Source: Jonesia quinghaiensis DSM 15701
Lineage (GTDB): Bacteria; Actinomycetota; Actinomycetes; Actinomycetales; Cellulomonadaceae
DNA length: 64,000 nt
Assembly: GCF_000423205.1 (NCBI RefSeq)
Contig: NZ_AUHN01000009.1
Span: 124,001 to 188,000, forward strand
Direction: 5' to 3'
The stretch's first letter is position 1. Every line of letters begins with the position of its first letter. Shown here piece after piece: positions 40,198 through 48,463 of this stretch. The position numbers were made by a program, and so were the translations under genes. Below the pieces are notes generated by a model. It saw only the letters and a list, made by a program, of their open reading frames with translations, was not told where the DNA came from and searched no databases.

Positions 40198-41171
40198 CTG
40201 CCTCCGGTGTGGGCGGTCGGTGGTTGTGCTGAGCCGAGAAGTTGTTGTACCCGTGTGATGCGTTGTTCCCACCAGTGGGTGGTGTCCGGTGAGGCTGCGC
40301 TGGCGGTCAGGGTGGCGGGGGTTGGTGCGGTGTCTGTGAGTGTGATGTGGCCGTTGACGGGGAGCAGTGGTGGGTCGATCGTGTCTGTGGTGAAGAGTTG
40401 AGCGGTGGCGAGCCCACACGCGTAGGGCAGCTCGGGGAGGGCTGCTGCTAGGTGTAGTCCTTGGCGCAGGCCCACTGAACTTTCTAGCGCCGATGACACC
40501 ACGACGGGTTTGCCAAGTTCTTCGGCAAGACGCAAGCAGGCGCGTACTCCCCCGAGTGGTTGCACTTTGAGGACGAGGATATCTGCGGCATCTTGGGCGA
40601 TGACTTGGTAGGGGTCTTCAGCACGGCGAATAGATTCGTCGGCGGCGATAGGCACACTCATGCGGCGGCGAAGTTGCGCGAGCTCAGGCACAGTAGGGCA
40701 GGGTTGTTCGGCGTACTGCAGTCCCCCTGCTGCCCGGTTGAGGACGGTGAGTCGGGCAGCGGCTGTGTCGACATCCCATGCCCCGTTGGCATCAACACGA
40801 ATATGCCCGGCTGGTCCTAGAGCGTCACGGACCGCTTCGAGTCGTTCAATTTCTTGGCCGAGGCTTTGACCTGGTTCAGCGACCTTCACTTTCGCCGTGG
40901 TGCAGCCTTGCGATGAGGTGACGATGTGGTGCGCCCGTTCAGCGGTAGTCGCCGGTACGGTGACGTTCACGGGTATGCGGTTGCGTAGCACTGGGACGGG
41001 CGGGAGATTCGCGGCCTCGTAGGCGGCTTGGAGCCAACTGAGCGCTTCGTGGTCGTCGTACTCCTCAAAGGGGGAGAACTCTGCCCACCCATAAGGCCCT
41101 GACCAGACGACGCCGGTGCGGCGTTGAAGACCTCGGAACGTGGTACGCAACGGTAGTGAGTAGACATGCAC
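40194..41171 (-). CDS. menC: o-Succinylbenzoate synthase
   Basis: Enolase-superfamily enzyme of 325 residues that dehydrates the MenD-pathway product to o-succinylbenzoate. The KVK motif (Lys94, Lys96) and the metal ligands Asp127 (VDANGAW), Glu155 (AEQPC) and Asp178 (AADES) are all in place. The GTG start has no ribosome-binding site and lies six bases after TACGCT, predicting a leaderless mRNA. It leads a two-gene unit with menD. Confidence 0.95.
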   Translation of the reverse strand: MHVYSLPLRTTFRGLQRRTGVVWSGPYGWAEFSPFEEYDDHEALSWLQAAYEAANLPPVPVLRNRIPVNVTVPATTAERAHHIVTSSQGCTTAKVKVAEPGQSLGQEIERLEAVRDALGPAGHIRVDANGAWDVDTAAARLTVLNRAAGGLQYAEQPCPTVPELAQLRRRMSVPIAADESIRRAEDPYQVIAQDAADILVLKVQPLGGVRACLRLAEELGKPVVVSSALESSVGLRQGLHLAAALPELPYACGLATAQLFTTDTIDPPLLPVNGHITLTDTAPTPATLTASAASPDTTHWWEQRITRVQQLLGSAQPPTAHTGGR

Positions 41172-41218
41172 GTGACCAGCGTACGCGCATCACCCCACGT
41201 GATCTTGCGGTCTGCGCC

Positions 41219-41872
41219 CTACACGCTGTGGAGTGTCGCGGGTGTTCTGGCGTCCTGGAGGGAATCAATCGTGACATCAATACCCGTAAGAGGAGGCAGG
41301 GCACTACCAATGAGTGTGGCAATGCTGTGGGCGACTCGTTCTCGTGGCGACTGCCCATGAGCCAACGCATTCATAGCCACCCCTTCGCAGTACGCCACCA
41401 ACACATCGGCGCTTAAAGGAACAGTGAAGGAACGCAGAAGCGCGGTGATGGCGCTGCGGTGGATGTCACGGCATTCACTGACCAGGACAGCATGTTGTGG
41501 GTCACGGCCTTGGGTGATGAGGTGTTCATAGTGACCTCGAATAGCGTTGTCGTCCCCTGGCGGCAACACTGCCTCCGCAATGAGGTGCGCCACCTCATTG
41601 ACGTGCGTTGGCACAGTGGTCAACGCAGATGTGGCAACCTCTGCTGCGTGCGCTGCCCACGCGCTGAACAAACGTTGGCCAGCATCAGCCAACAGTTCAT
41701 CCAATGAATCAAAGTAGTATGTCGTAGCAGCAAGGGGAACCTGAGCCTCTTGAGCAACTCGACGGTGCGTAATACTCGCAGGGCCGCACGTGATGATGAG
41801 GTCACGTGCGGCAAGAATTATCGCCTCACGGCGCGCCATACCTCGGGGTTGTCGGCGCGGTTGCGTGGTCAT
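41219..41872 (-). CDS. TetR-family transcriptional regulator
   Basis: A 217-residue protein with an N-terminal TetR helix-turn-helix: 'RREAIILAARDLIITCGPASITHRRVAQEAQVPLAATTYYFDSLDELLADA' (residues 14-64). The rest is the variable ligand-binding part. It sits among men genes between menC and menB. A 15 bp palindrome at 41966-41980 in the divergent region may be its operator. TAGGGT lies six bases before the ATG and there is no ribosome-binding site. The ligand is unknown. Confidence 0.88.
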   Translation of the reverse strand: MTTQPRRQPRGMARREAIILAARDLIITCGPASITHRRVAQEAQVPLAATTYYFDSLDELLADAGQRLFSAWAAHAAEVATSALTTVPTHVNEVAHLIAEAVLPPGDDNAIRGHYEHLITQGRDPQHAVLVSECRDIHRSAITALLRSFTVPLSADVLVAYCEGVAMNALAHGQSPRERVAHSIATLIGSALPPLTGIDVTIDSLQDARTPATLHSV

Positions 41873-41965
41873 GTCGCAACCCTACTGAGCGGTCATGTAC
41901 TCGGTGTTTCCCGCAGCGATGCGCGCGTATCGATCATGTAACGGTGACACCCCGCATGCTACCGG

Positions 41966-41980
41966 CATGTTAACAACATG
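41966..41980. promoter_or_regulatory. Palindrome between tetR and menB
   Basis: CATGTT-AAC-AACATG has perfect six-base arms, with GGC and GCC flanking in an offset arrangement. It is 94 bp from the TetR start and 35 bp from the menB start, where an autoregulatory operator would be expected. Confidence 0.45.
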
Positions 41981-42015
41981 TGCCGAGCACCCAATTCCTG
42001 CCCTACAGTGAAGGG

Positions 42016-42969
42016 GTGAGCGCACTTCCCCAACAGGTTTCCACAACGTTCAATCCCGCCCGGTGGCGGCTCATCGAAGGGTTTGACAACCTCACCGATG
42101 TCACCTACCACCGCGGTGTGGACCGCACCGGCGACACCGAACGCGACCTCCCCGTGGTCCGTATCGCCTTCCACCGCCCCGAGGTACGCAACGCGTTCCG
42201 CCCCCACACCGTCGACGAGCTCTACCAAGTACTCGACCACGCACGCATGACATCAACCGTGGGAACAGTCCTGATCACCGGCAACGGCCCAAGCGCCAAA
42301 GACGGCGGCTGGGCATTCTGCTCCGGCGGAGACCAACGTATCCGTGGACGCGACGGCTACCGATACGTCACAGACACCAACGAACACACCGCACAAGGCA
42401 TCGACCCCGCACGTGCTGGACGCCTCCACATACTTGAAGTACAACGACTCATTCGCACGATGCCTAAAGTTGTTGTCGCCCTCGTCAACGGGTGGGCAGC
42501 AGGCGGCGGACACTCACTACACGTCGTCGCCGACCTCACCATAGCGAGCCGTCAACATGCCCGCTTCAAACAAACCGACGCCAACGTGGGCTCATTCGAC
42601 GGAGGCTTCGGCTCCGCCTACTTCGCCAAGCAAGTCGGGCAAAAACGAGCACGAGAAGTGTTCTTCCTCGCCCGCGAATACTCCGCCCAAGACGCCTACG
42701 ACTGGGGCAGCGTCAACGACGTCGTAGACCACGATGACATCGAAGACGCCGGGCTAGAGTACGCCCGCATTATCGCCACCAAATCACCGCAAGCAATCCG
42801 AATGTTGAAGTTCTCCTTCAACCTCACTGACGACGGACTCATGGGCCAGCAAGTATTCGCAGGAGAAGCAACCCGCTTGGCATACATGACCGACGAGGCT
42901 GTTGAAGGGCGAGACGCCTTCTTAGAGCGACGCGACCCACAATGGGACGCCTTCCCGTACTACTACTAA
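42016..42969 (+). CDS. menB: 1,4-Dihydroxy-2-naphthoyl-CoA synthase
   Basis: Crotonase-fold enzyme of 317 residues that closes the naphthoquinone ring of o-succinylbenzoyl-CoA. 'FNPARWRLIEGFDNLTDVTYHR' is the N-terminal signature, 'AFCSGGDQRIRG' the oxyanion/CoA region, and 'VVALVNGWAAGGGHSLHVVADLTIAS' is highly conserved. 'KQTDANVGSFDGGFGSAYFAKQVGQKRAREVFFL' also fits MenB, and the C-terminus ends in the family's 'WDAFPYYY'. The GTG at 42016 follows TACAGT by six bases. An alternative GTG at 41980 lacks a ribosome-binding site too. Confidence 0.96.
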   Translation: MSALPQQVSTTFNPARWRLIEGFDNLTDVTYHRGVDRTGDTERDLPVVRIAFHRPEVRNAFRPHTVDELYQVLDHARMTSTVGTVLITGNGPSAKDGGWAFCSGGDQRIRGRDGYRYVTDTNEHTAQGIDPARAGRLHILEVQRLIRTMPKVVVALVNGWAAGGGHSLHVVADLTIASRQHARFKQTDANVGSFDGGFGSAYFAKQVGQKRAREVFFLAREYSAQDAYDWGSVNDVVDHDDIEDAGLEYARIIATKSPQAIRMLKFSFNLTDDGLMGQQVFAGEATRLAYMTDEAVEGRDAFLERRDPQWDAFPYYY

Positions 42970-42995
42970 GCGCTCTCAGTTGTGGGTATTCGCTG

Positions 42996-43289
42996 TCACA
43001 TGGCAGCGAATCCCCCCGCCATCCACACGATGATTTCTGCGGCGAGGGCAGCACCCGCTACGGTGACGGTGCCGAGGAGGACGAAGGCAACCGACACGGC
43101 CGCTGCGCTAGGGGCTGATACTTCAGTTGGGCGAACCCAGACGAGCTCTTCGGCATCATCATCGTCTTCGATGATGTCTTCGACAGCGCGTAGTGGGCGA
43201 TACCCCTTGATGGGGTGGGACGTGACGCGCCGCGCACCGTAGTTCGCTGCGTAGGGCAACGGGGAGATGTCTTCGGGGAGAGCGGTCAT
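42996..43289 (-). CDS. Small membrane protein of unknown function
   Basis: A 97-residue protein. The first 55 residues are soluble and include an acidic run (EDIIEDDDDAEE). Residues about 60-95 are one long or two short hydrophobic segments, ending in GGFAAM. I do not recognise it. It is convergent with menB across 26 bp. Confidence 0.5.
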   Translation of the reverse strand: MTALPEDISPLPYAANYGARRVTSHPIKGYRPLRAVEDIIEDDDDAEELVWVRPTEVSAPSAAAVSVAFVLLGTVTVAGAALAAEIIVWMAGGFAAM

Positions 43290-43351
43290 ATATTGATGAT
43301 CTCAACTTTGCCAACACCGTGCTAGTCCTGGCATACATTGACACCAAGTTG

Positions 43352-44467
43352 TTACTCGGTAGTGAGGCTCCCTTTACCTTTTGGTAAGAGTTCTACCCAG
43401 GTGTTTCCATGCGCCAAGGTCAACGGCTCGCCGTCTTTGGTCCACAATGTCAACGGATCGGCCATCTTCTTCTTGCGCCACGTTCCCTCAAGGACCCGAC
43501 CTTGGGTTATGACCGTTGCTTTACCTTCACCCTTCAACCTGTAGTCCGGGACAACAGCATCGTTTTGGGCATTAAAACCCGAATCAAAATGCTCGGCTTC
43601 CACCACAACAACATTCACAGCAGACAGCTGATCACCAGCCGCTGAGTAGTGCGGAGCCCCACCCTCGCTACGAAGGAAAGTTTTTGACGTGCTATCCCAA
43701 CGCCACGACGGCGCCGATGCGGAGGACAACCTCAGCGACAAGTTCTTGATTTTCTTGCCCTCAGTGGCAACCACAGACTTCTCATCCCCTCGCGCAAAGG
43801 CGAACTGCTCCTGGGGGGAATCGCTGTGTGAAGCATCGGCGATCTCGGCGAACTGCTCCACATTGCCATACAGGTTGTGCGGTGCGAACCTATTCGGCGA
43901 ACGCCACATTGACCCAGCAGCATTGTTCTCATCAACAGGGAAGAGCTCATCGGTTTGCCGGATTTGACGTAAAATCCCAGCCTGAGCGCCGGAGAAGACA
44001 AACACCCCATCAAGTGGCGACACAATGCGGCGGTCCATGGGGCGCACACTGCGCAAAGGACCAACCTCTTTCGGGTACGTGGAATGAAACACCGCAACAA
44101 ACCGCGACACGTCAAACTCCACGATGGTTTCCCACACAACATCAGCATCTTCTAGGCCGCTTTGTGGGCGTGACGCTGAGGTGTTTTCCACCTTGATTGC
44201 CACCGCAGGTCGTTGCGGCAACTTCTCAACAGGAACCCCCGTGAGCGGCCACACGATATCCAACACAGGTTCTGGAGGTGTGGTTTTGTCCATCTGAGAC
44301 GGTGGCGTCACCGTCGCTGTTTCAGTGACGCCAGGCTCCGGGTCACCACTACAACCGGCCAACGTCACTGCCGCCACCAGGACACCTGCCACACTGCGCC
44401 CCCAACGTGAACGCATCGACAAAGGGCTGGGTACCACCGAAGGGCGGGCTTTGGCCTGAGTAACCAC
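43352..44467 (-). CDS. DUF3048 (YerB-like) lipoprotein
   Basis: A 371-residue exported lipoprotein with lipobox TLAGC (Cys39). The body contains 'RPAVAIKVENTSASRPQSGLEDADVVWETIVE', 'RFVAVFHSTYPKEVGPLRSVRPMDRRI' and 'NLYGNVEQFAEIAD', the DUF3048 pattern of YerB. Function is unknown; it is presumably in the cell envelope. The GTG start has GGAG seven bases upstream. It is divergent from menE, with which it shares a 79 bp region. Confidence 0.9.
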   Translation of the reverse strand: MVTQAKARPSVVPSPLSMRSRWGRSVAGVLVAAVTLAGCSGDPEPGVTETATVTPPSQMDKTTPPEPVLDIVWPLTGVPVEKLPQRPAVAIKVENTSASRPQSGLEDADVVWETIVEFDVSRFVAVFHSTYPKEVGPLRSVRPMDRRIVSPLDGVFVFSGAQAGILRQIRQTDELFPVDENNAAGSMWRSPNRFAPHNLYGNVEQFAEIADASHSDSPQEQFAFARGDEKSVVATEGKKIKNLSLRLSSASAPSWRWDSTSKTFLRSEGGAPHYSAAGDQLSAVNVVVVEAEHFDSGFNAQNDAVVPDYRLKGEGKATVITQGRVLEGTWRKKKMADPLTLWTKDGEPLTLAHGNTWVELLPKGKGSLTTE

Positions 44468-44546
44468 TCAACAACTCCGATACGTGATCAAGGTGTGACA
44501 GACATGTGAATCACTGCCAGTGTAGGGCGCCGACTACTCTGGAGTG

Positions 44547-45671
44547 GTGACATCGCGCCCAGAAACACGAATTTCCCCCGCACCACCCCACGCGTACAGC
44601 ATCAAAGACATCGACCAGTTCCTCGATGATCTTCAGTCCGCACCCCGCCTCACCGTGCCCACCTCAGGATCCACCGGTACACCACTGCTCGTCGCGCTAT
44701 CAGCACAGGCGCTACTCGCCTCTGTCACCGCCACTGCAACACGCCTCGGCGGGCACGGCCAATGGGTTCTCGCCCTACCCACCACGCACATCGCCGGCGT
44801 TCAAGTCCTTGCCCGAAGCGCCGTAGCTGGATACTCGCCCATTTCAGTACCCCGCGAACCTCGCTTCACCGCAGAAGCTTTCATTACCTCCACCCACCAA
44901 CTCAACGCCCCGCGCACCTACACAGCGCTTGTCCCCACCCAACTCCACAAACTCCTCAACCCACCTGACCCAGCCCTCGCGAACGAAACTATCGCCGCAC
45001 TACGATCCTTCGACGCGATCCTGCTTGGCGGAGCCGCAGCCCCACCCGCATTACTCGAGCAGGCAGCAACCCAAGGAATCACCCTAAAAACAACGTATGG
45101 CATGAGCGAAACAGCAGGCGGGTGCGTCTACGACGGCATCCCACTCGACGGCGTGACCATCCGCATCTCACCAACAGGGCGAATCATGATTGCCGGGCCG
45201 ATGCTCGCAGATGGCTACCAGCATGCCCCCACGGCAACAGCAGAATCGTTCTACTGGGAATCTGACACCAGATGGCACGTCACCCGCGACCTCGGCACCC
45301 TGACAAATGGGCAACTCACCGTCCATGGCAGAGCCGACGACATCATCATCACCGGCGGCGTCAACGTGGCCCCTGCTGCGGTAGAACATGCCCTCACCGG
45401 GAACTTCGGCATCGGCGAAGCCTGCGTCATCGGTCTCCCTGACCCCAGGTGGGGACAACGAGTCGTCGCTGTGGTCACTGCCGCTTCTGCCCACAGCGAG
45501 ATAGCCCAACGCGACATCATTCGCGCACAGATCACACGATATCTTGGAAAAGCACACGCACCTCAAGACATTCTGCTCGTGCCCAACCTTCCAGTGGGCA
45601 CAACCGGGAAAGTGAGTCGTGCGCTAGTCACCGAACTGGCCACACACCTGCTGTCGGGGAACACACCGTAG
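44547..45671 (+). CDS. menE: o-Succinylbenzoate-CoA ligase
   Basis: Short adenylate-forming enzyme of 374 residues. 'LTVPTSGSTGTPLLVALS' is the ATP-binding loop, 'TYGMSETAGGCVYDG' the adenylate signature, and 'GKVSRALVTELA' holds the catalytic lysine near the C-terminus. It activates o-succinylbenzoate for MenB. Two consecutive GTG codons are possible starts. I chose the second because TACTCT lies six bases before it and no ribosome-binding site is present. It is 18 bp upstream of menA on the same strand. Confidence 0.94.
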   Translation: MTSRPETRISPAPPHAYSIKDIDQFLDDLQSAPRLTVPTSGSTGTPLLVALSAQALLASVTATATRLGGHGQWVLALPTTHIAGVQVLARSAVAGYSPISVPREPRFTAEAFITSTHQLNAPRTYTALVPTQLHKLLNPPDPALANETIAALRSFDAILLGGAAAPPALLEQAATQGITLKTTYGMSETAGGCVYDGIPLDGVTIRISPTGRIMIAGPMLADGYQHAPTATAESFYWESDTRWHVTRDLGTLTNGQLTVHGRADDIIITGGVNVAPAAVEHALTGNFGIGEACVIGLPDPRWGQRVVAVVTAASAHSEIAQRDIIRAQITRYLGKAHAPQDILLVPNLPVGTTGKVSRALVTELATHLLSGNTP

Positions 45672-45689
45672 CCCACGAAAGGACACGTC

Positions 45690-46559
45690 ATGGCGAGCAC
45701 GTCAGAATGGATAGCCGGGGCTCGGCCCCGCACACTACCCGCAGCAGCAGCCCCCGTTTTCATCGGAGCCGGAGCCGCAGCGCACATCGACCATTTCAAT
45801 CCGCTCCTCACACTGCTGGCACTCGCCCTCGCAGTAGCACTGCAAATAGGGGTGAATTACGCCAATGACTACTCTGACGGCGTGAAAGGCACCGACCTCG
45901 ACCGCGTTGGCCCACTACGCCTGACCGCAGCCGGCCTCGCCACCCCCCAAGCCGTACGCACAGCAGCCTTCACTGCGTTCGGAATCAGCGCGATCCTTGG
46001 GGTCATCATTGTCGCCCTCAGCGGGCACTGGTGGCTAATCGCTGTAGGTGTCGCATGCATCGCCGCTGCTTGGTACTACACCGGCGGTAAAAGCCCCTAC
46101 GGTTACGCAGGTCTTGGCGAAGTCGGGGTTTTTGTGTTCTTTGGACTGGTCGCCACACTCGGCACCACATACATTCAAGCCGACACAATCACCTGGCCTG
46201 CCACACTTGGCGCCGTGGGAGTTGGGCTCATCGCCTGCGCCATCCTGATGGCCAACAACATCCGGGACATCCCCACCGACTTCATGAGTGGAAAACGCAC
46301 TTTAGCGGTACGCCTCGGCGAATACCGCGCCCGCAAAATCTACGTTGCGATGATCTGGATTCCACTCGCCCTCGCCATTGTTACAGCGTTCTGGGCACCT
46401 TGGACACTAGCCACACTTGTTCTACTCATCCCAGCGAGCATCCTCGCGCTGTCAGTGCGGATTGGGGTACGTGGCAAACTGCTCATCCCTGTACTTGCCG
46501 CGACCGGGCTTTACGAGCTGGCCTACGGCGTCCTCTTCGGTGTGGGCCTAGCTCTCTGA
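45690..46559 (+). CDS. menA: 1,4-Dihydroxy-2-naphthoate polyprenyltransferase
   Basis: Integral membrane UbiA-family enzyme of 289 residues with about eight to nine helices. It attaches the polyprenyl tail. 'NYANDYSDGVKGTD' (near residues 55-68) is the first aspartate motif, 'NNIRDIPTDFMSGKRTLAVRLG' the second. The ATG has GAAAGGA before it. It forms a unit with menE, and the polyprenyl synthase at 7457-8467 should supply its second substrate. Its 3' end overlaps the convergent DUF4229 gene by 12 bases. Confidence 0.96.
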   Translation: MASTSEWIAGARPRTLPAAAAPVFIGAGAAAHIDHFNPLLTLLALALAVALQIGVNYANDYSDGVKGTDLDRVGPLRLTAAGLATPQAVRTAAFTAFGISAILGVIIVALSGHWWLIAVGVACIAAAWYYTGGKSPYGYAGLGEVGVFVFFGLVATLGTTYIQADTITWPATLGAVGVGLIACAILMANNIRDIPTDFMSGKRTLAVRLGEYRARKIYVAMIWIPLALAIVTAFWAPWTLATLVLLIPASILALSVRIGVRGKLLIPVLAATGLYELAYGVLFGVGLAL

Positions 46560-46859
46560 CCTGCCTGCAGTATCAGGGCTTTGCGTTGTTGAATCGACCC
46601 CAAGGGAATCTTCATAGTCAGCATCCAACGCTGCGGCTGGACCAAACCGTTCACCTTTGGATTTCCGCTGCTCGGCCCGCTCTTGGAGGTATCGTGCGGC
46701 ATTATCGCGCGGACCGCGGAACAGCAAATAGGAGACCATCATTCCGATGATGATCGCAAGGAGCCACAGCACCGAACTACGAGCACCGGCGGCGTACAGG
46801 CCGAGGGCGCACACAATAATGGCAGCGAGACGGATAAACGTGTAGATGATCAATGGCAC
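46548..46859 (-). CDS. DUF4229 membrane protein
   Basis: A 103-residue protein with two N-terminal helices (about residues 4-24 and 28-47) and the motif 'LLFRGPRDNAARYLQERAEQR' before an acidic tail. It is commonly found next to menA in actinobacteria, but its function is unknown. The GTG start lies six bases after TAGGCT with no ribosome-binding site. Confidence 0.85.
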   Translation of the reverse strand: MPLIIYTFIRLAAIIVCALGLYAAGARSSVLWLLAIIIGMMVSYLLFRGPRDNAARYLQERAEQRKSKGERFGPAAALDADYEDSLGVDSTTQSPDTAGRSES

Positions 46860-46890
46860 ACCATAAGCCTAAACCGTCTAGGCTAGTTGC
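46860..46890. promoter_or_regulatory. 31 bp divergent region with two mirrored -10 boxes
   Basis: The -10 box TAGGCT occurs on the minus strand (46871-46866) and on the plus strand (46879-46884), each exactly six bases before a start codon. The two -35 regions must lie inside the opposing genes. Confidence 0.55.
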
Positions 46891-47391
46891 ATGTTACGTG
46901 TCCTGCTCTTCCTCGCCATCTTTCTTTCTGCTTTGTACTGCCTCATCGACCTCATCAACGCTGATGAGCACAAGCGAGGGCACGCCCCAAAGTTCCTGTG
47001 GGCTGTGGTGATCATTCTTCTGCCGTTACTTGGCCCACTCATTTGGGTTGTTTTCACCTCTGGGCGTTCCACTGCCACATCATCGCCGGCAGGGTACTCT
47101 CCGCCCCCGTCACGCCGCGGGCGCTCTGGCCCAGTAGCACCAGATGACGACCCTGAATTTTTGTGGCGCCTCAAAAGCCAACAGCAACGCAACACCCCAC
47201 GCAATGGCAAAAAGCCCTCTGACTCGTCTCAGAAAAACTCTGACACCGGATCAAGCGCATCATCACCAGATACAGGCCACAATAAAAAACCCAAGCCCGA
47301 TGCTGAACCAGGTGGCGATGACAACACCACCCCTCCTGATGGTCAAGATTCCGGCGGTGGTTCAAGTGATTCTGGCGGATCCAGTGACTAA
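46891..47391 (+). CDS. PLDc_N-domain membrane protein
   Basis: A 166-residue protein. Residues 1-56 form two membrane helices in the PLDc_N pattern ('LYCLIDLINAD...PKFLWAVVIILLPLLGPLIWVVF'), known from cardiolipin synthase N-termini and many small actinobacterial proteins. The rest is hydrophilic, low-complexity and rich in Ser, Gly, Asp and Pro. The phospholipase domain is absent. It is predicted to be leaderless. Confidence 0.82.
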   Translation: MLRVLLFLAIFLSALYCLIDLINADEHKRGHAPKFLWAVVIILLPLLGPLIWVVFTSGRSTATSSPAGYSPPPSRRGRSGPVAPDDDPEFLWRLKSQQQRNTPRNGKKPSDSSQKNSDTGSSASSPDTGHNKKPKPDAEPGGDDNTTPPDGQDSGGGSSDSGGSSD

Positions 47392-47395
47392 GTAA

Positions 47396-47436
47396 ATAGT
47401 GATGGGGCCCTGACATTGTCAGGGCCCCATCACTAT
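47396..47436. terminator. Hairpin terminator between PLDc_N gene and ccsB
   Basis: Two 19-base perfect arms (47396-47414 and 47418-47436) flank a three-base loop. No T-tract follows. It lies between convergent genes. Confidence 0.75.
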
Positions 47437-47528
47437 GCGCGTTCTTCACTAGCTTGAGACTACTGAGAGCTCGCCCCCATCAATGGCTAGCAGCATTCAC
47501 CCGGTGCGCCGCTCCACGATCAAGACGG

Positions 47529-48431
47529 TCAGGTCGGCAACTGAGCGTAGGAGTGCAAACCTGAGAAGAGGATGTTGACACCAGTGAAGTTGAACAACAC
47601 GGTGGCGTATCCAACGATCGCGAACCACGCTGCCCGGTTTCCATCCCACCCACGGGTGGTACGTGCATGCAAATATGCGGCATAGATAACCCACACAATG
47701 AATGACCACACCTCTTTGGGGTCCCAGTTCCAGGCCCGCCCCCACGCTTCACTAGCCCACACCGCCCCACCGATGATGGTGAACGTCCACATGACGAAAC
47801 CAATGGCGTTGATTCGGAAAGCTAGAGCTTCCAATCGGTCAGAGGCAGGAAGGGCAACTCGCCACTTGGCACGCGTGGATTCTGTTACTTCAGCACGGTC
47901 ATAGTTCGCACGCATAAGTTGGAGAACTGACAACACAAACGCCACCGTGAAGACACCCGTCGCCAGCACTGCAATTCCTACGTGAATGACAAGCCAGTAG
48001 GACTGTAGCGCTGGTTGGACACCATCAGCCTCGACGTGAAACCCACGCAAGCCAACCATCAGGAAGGTCACGGCGAGCAGGGTGACAAAAACTCCCAGGA
48101 ACCGGATCTCCTTCCACAGATTCACGCCAAGAAACACCAAAACCGCGGCGAGCGTACCCGTCAACGTGAACTCATACATGTTCGCCCAAGGCACCCTGCC
48201 TGCTGCCACGCCTCGAAGGACCGTGGCCACAACATGGAAAAGCGCACCAAGGGTTGTTGTCGCCATAGCAACACCAAGCATTGTTGTGCGGCGCCCCACA
48301 AACGTTGGGCGTTCTTGGTCGCGCGCACCTTCAGCGACCTTCGATAGATCGACGGCAAACGCCACCATCGCAATCGTGTAGGCCGTTACAGTCCCCCACA
48401 CGAAGTAGTCGCTCAGTTCACCGAGCTGCAT
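47529..48431 (-). CDS. ccsB: Cytochrome c biogenesis protein CcsB/ResC
   Basis: Membrane protein of 300 residues with about eight helices. It handles haem in System II cytochrome c maturation. The tryptophan-rich WWD-type motif 'WGRAWNWDPKEVWSFIVW' lies near residues 230-248, flanked by conserved histidines. It is the last gene of the resA-ccdA-resB-ccsB cluster, 32 bp after resB. Confidence 0.95.
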   Translation of the reverse strand: MQLGELSDYFVWGTVTAYTIAMVAFAVDLSKVAEGARDQERPTFVGRRTTMLGVAMATTTLGALFHVVATVLRGVAAGRVPWANMYEFTLTGTLAAVLVFLGVNLWKEIRFLGVFVTLLAVTFLMVGLRGFHVEADGVQPALQSYWLVIHVGIAVLATGVFTVAFVLSVLQLMRANYDRAEVTESTRAKWRVALPASDRLEALAFRINAIGFVMWTFTIIGGAVWASEAWGRAWNWDPKEVWSFIVWVIYAAYLHARTTRGWDGNRAAWFAIVGYATVLFNFTGVNILFSGLHSYAQLPT

Positions 48432-48463
48432 GTTCTCGCCTTTCAGTTATCACACGGGCCACG

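Noticed and set aside
40198-40419. 74-residue N-terminal extension of MenD
   Set aside because: It lies inside menC, is dominated by His, Arg and Thr, and the conserved MenD N-terminus begins after the chosen start.
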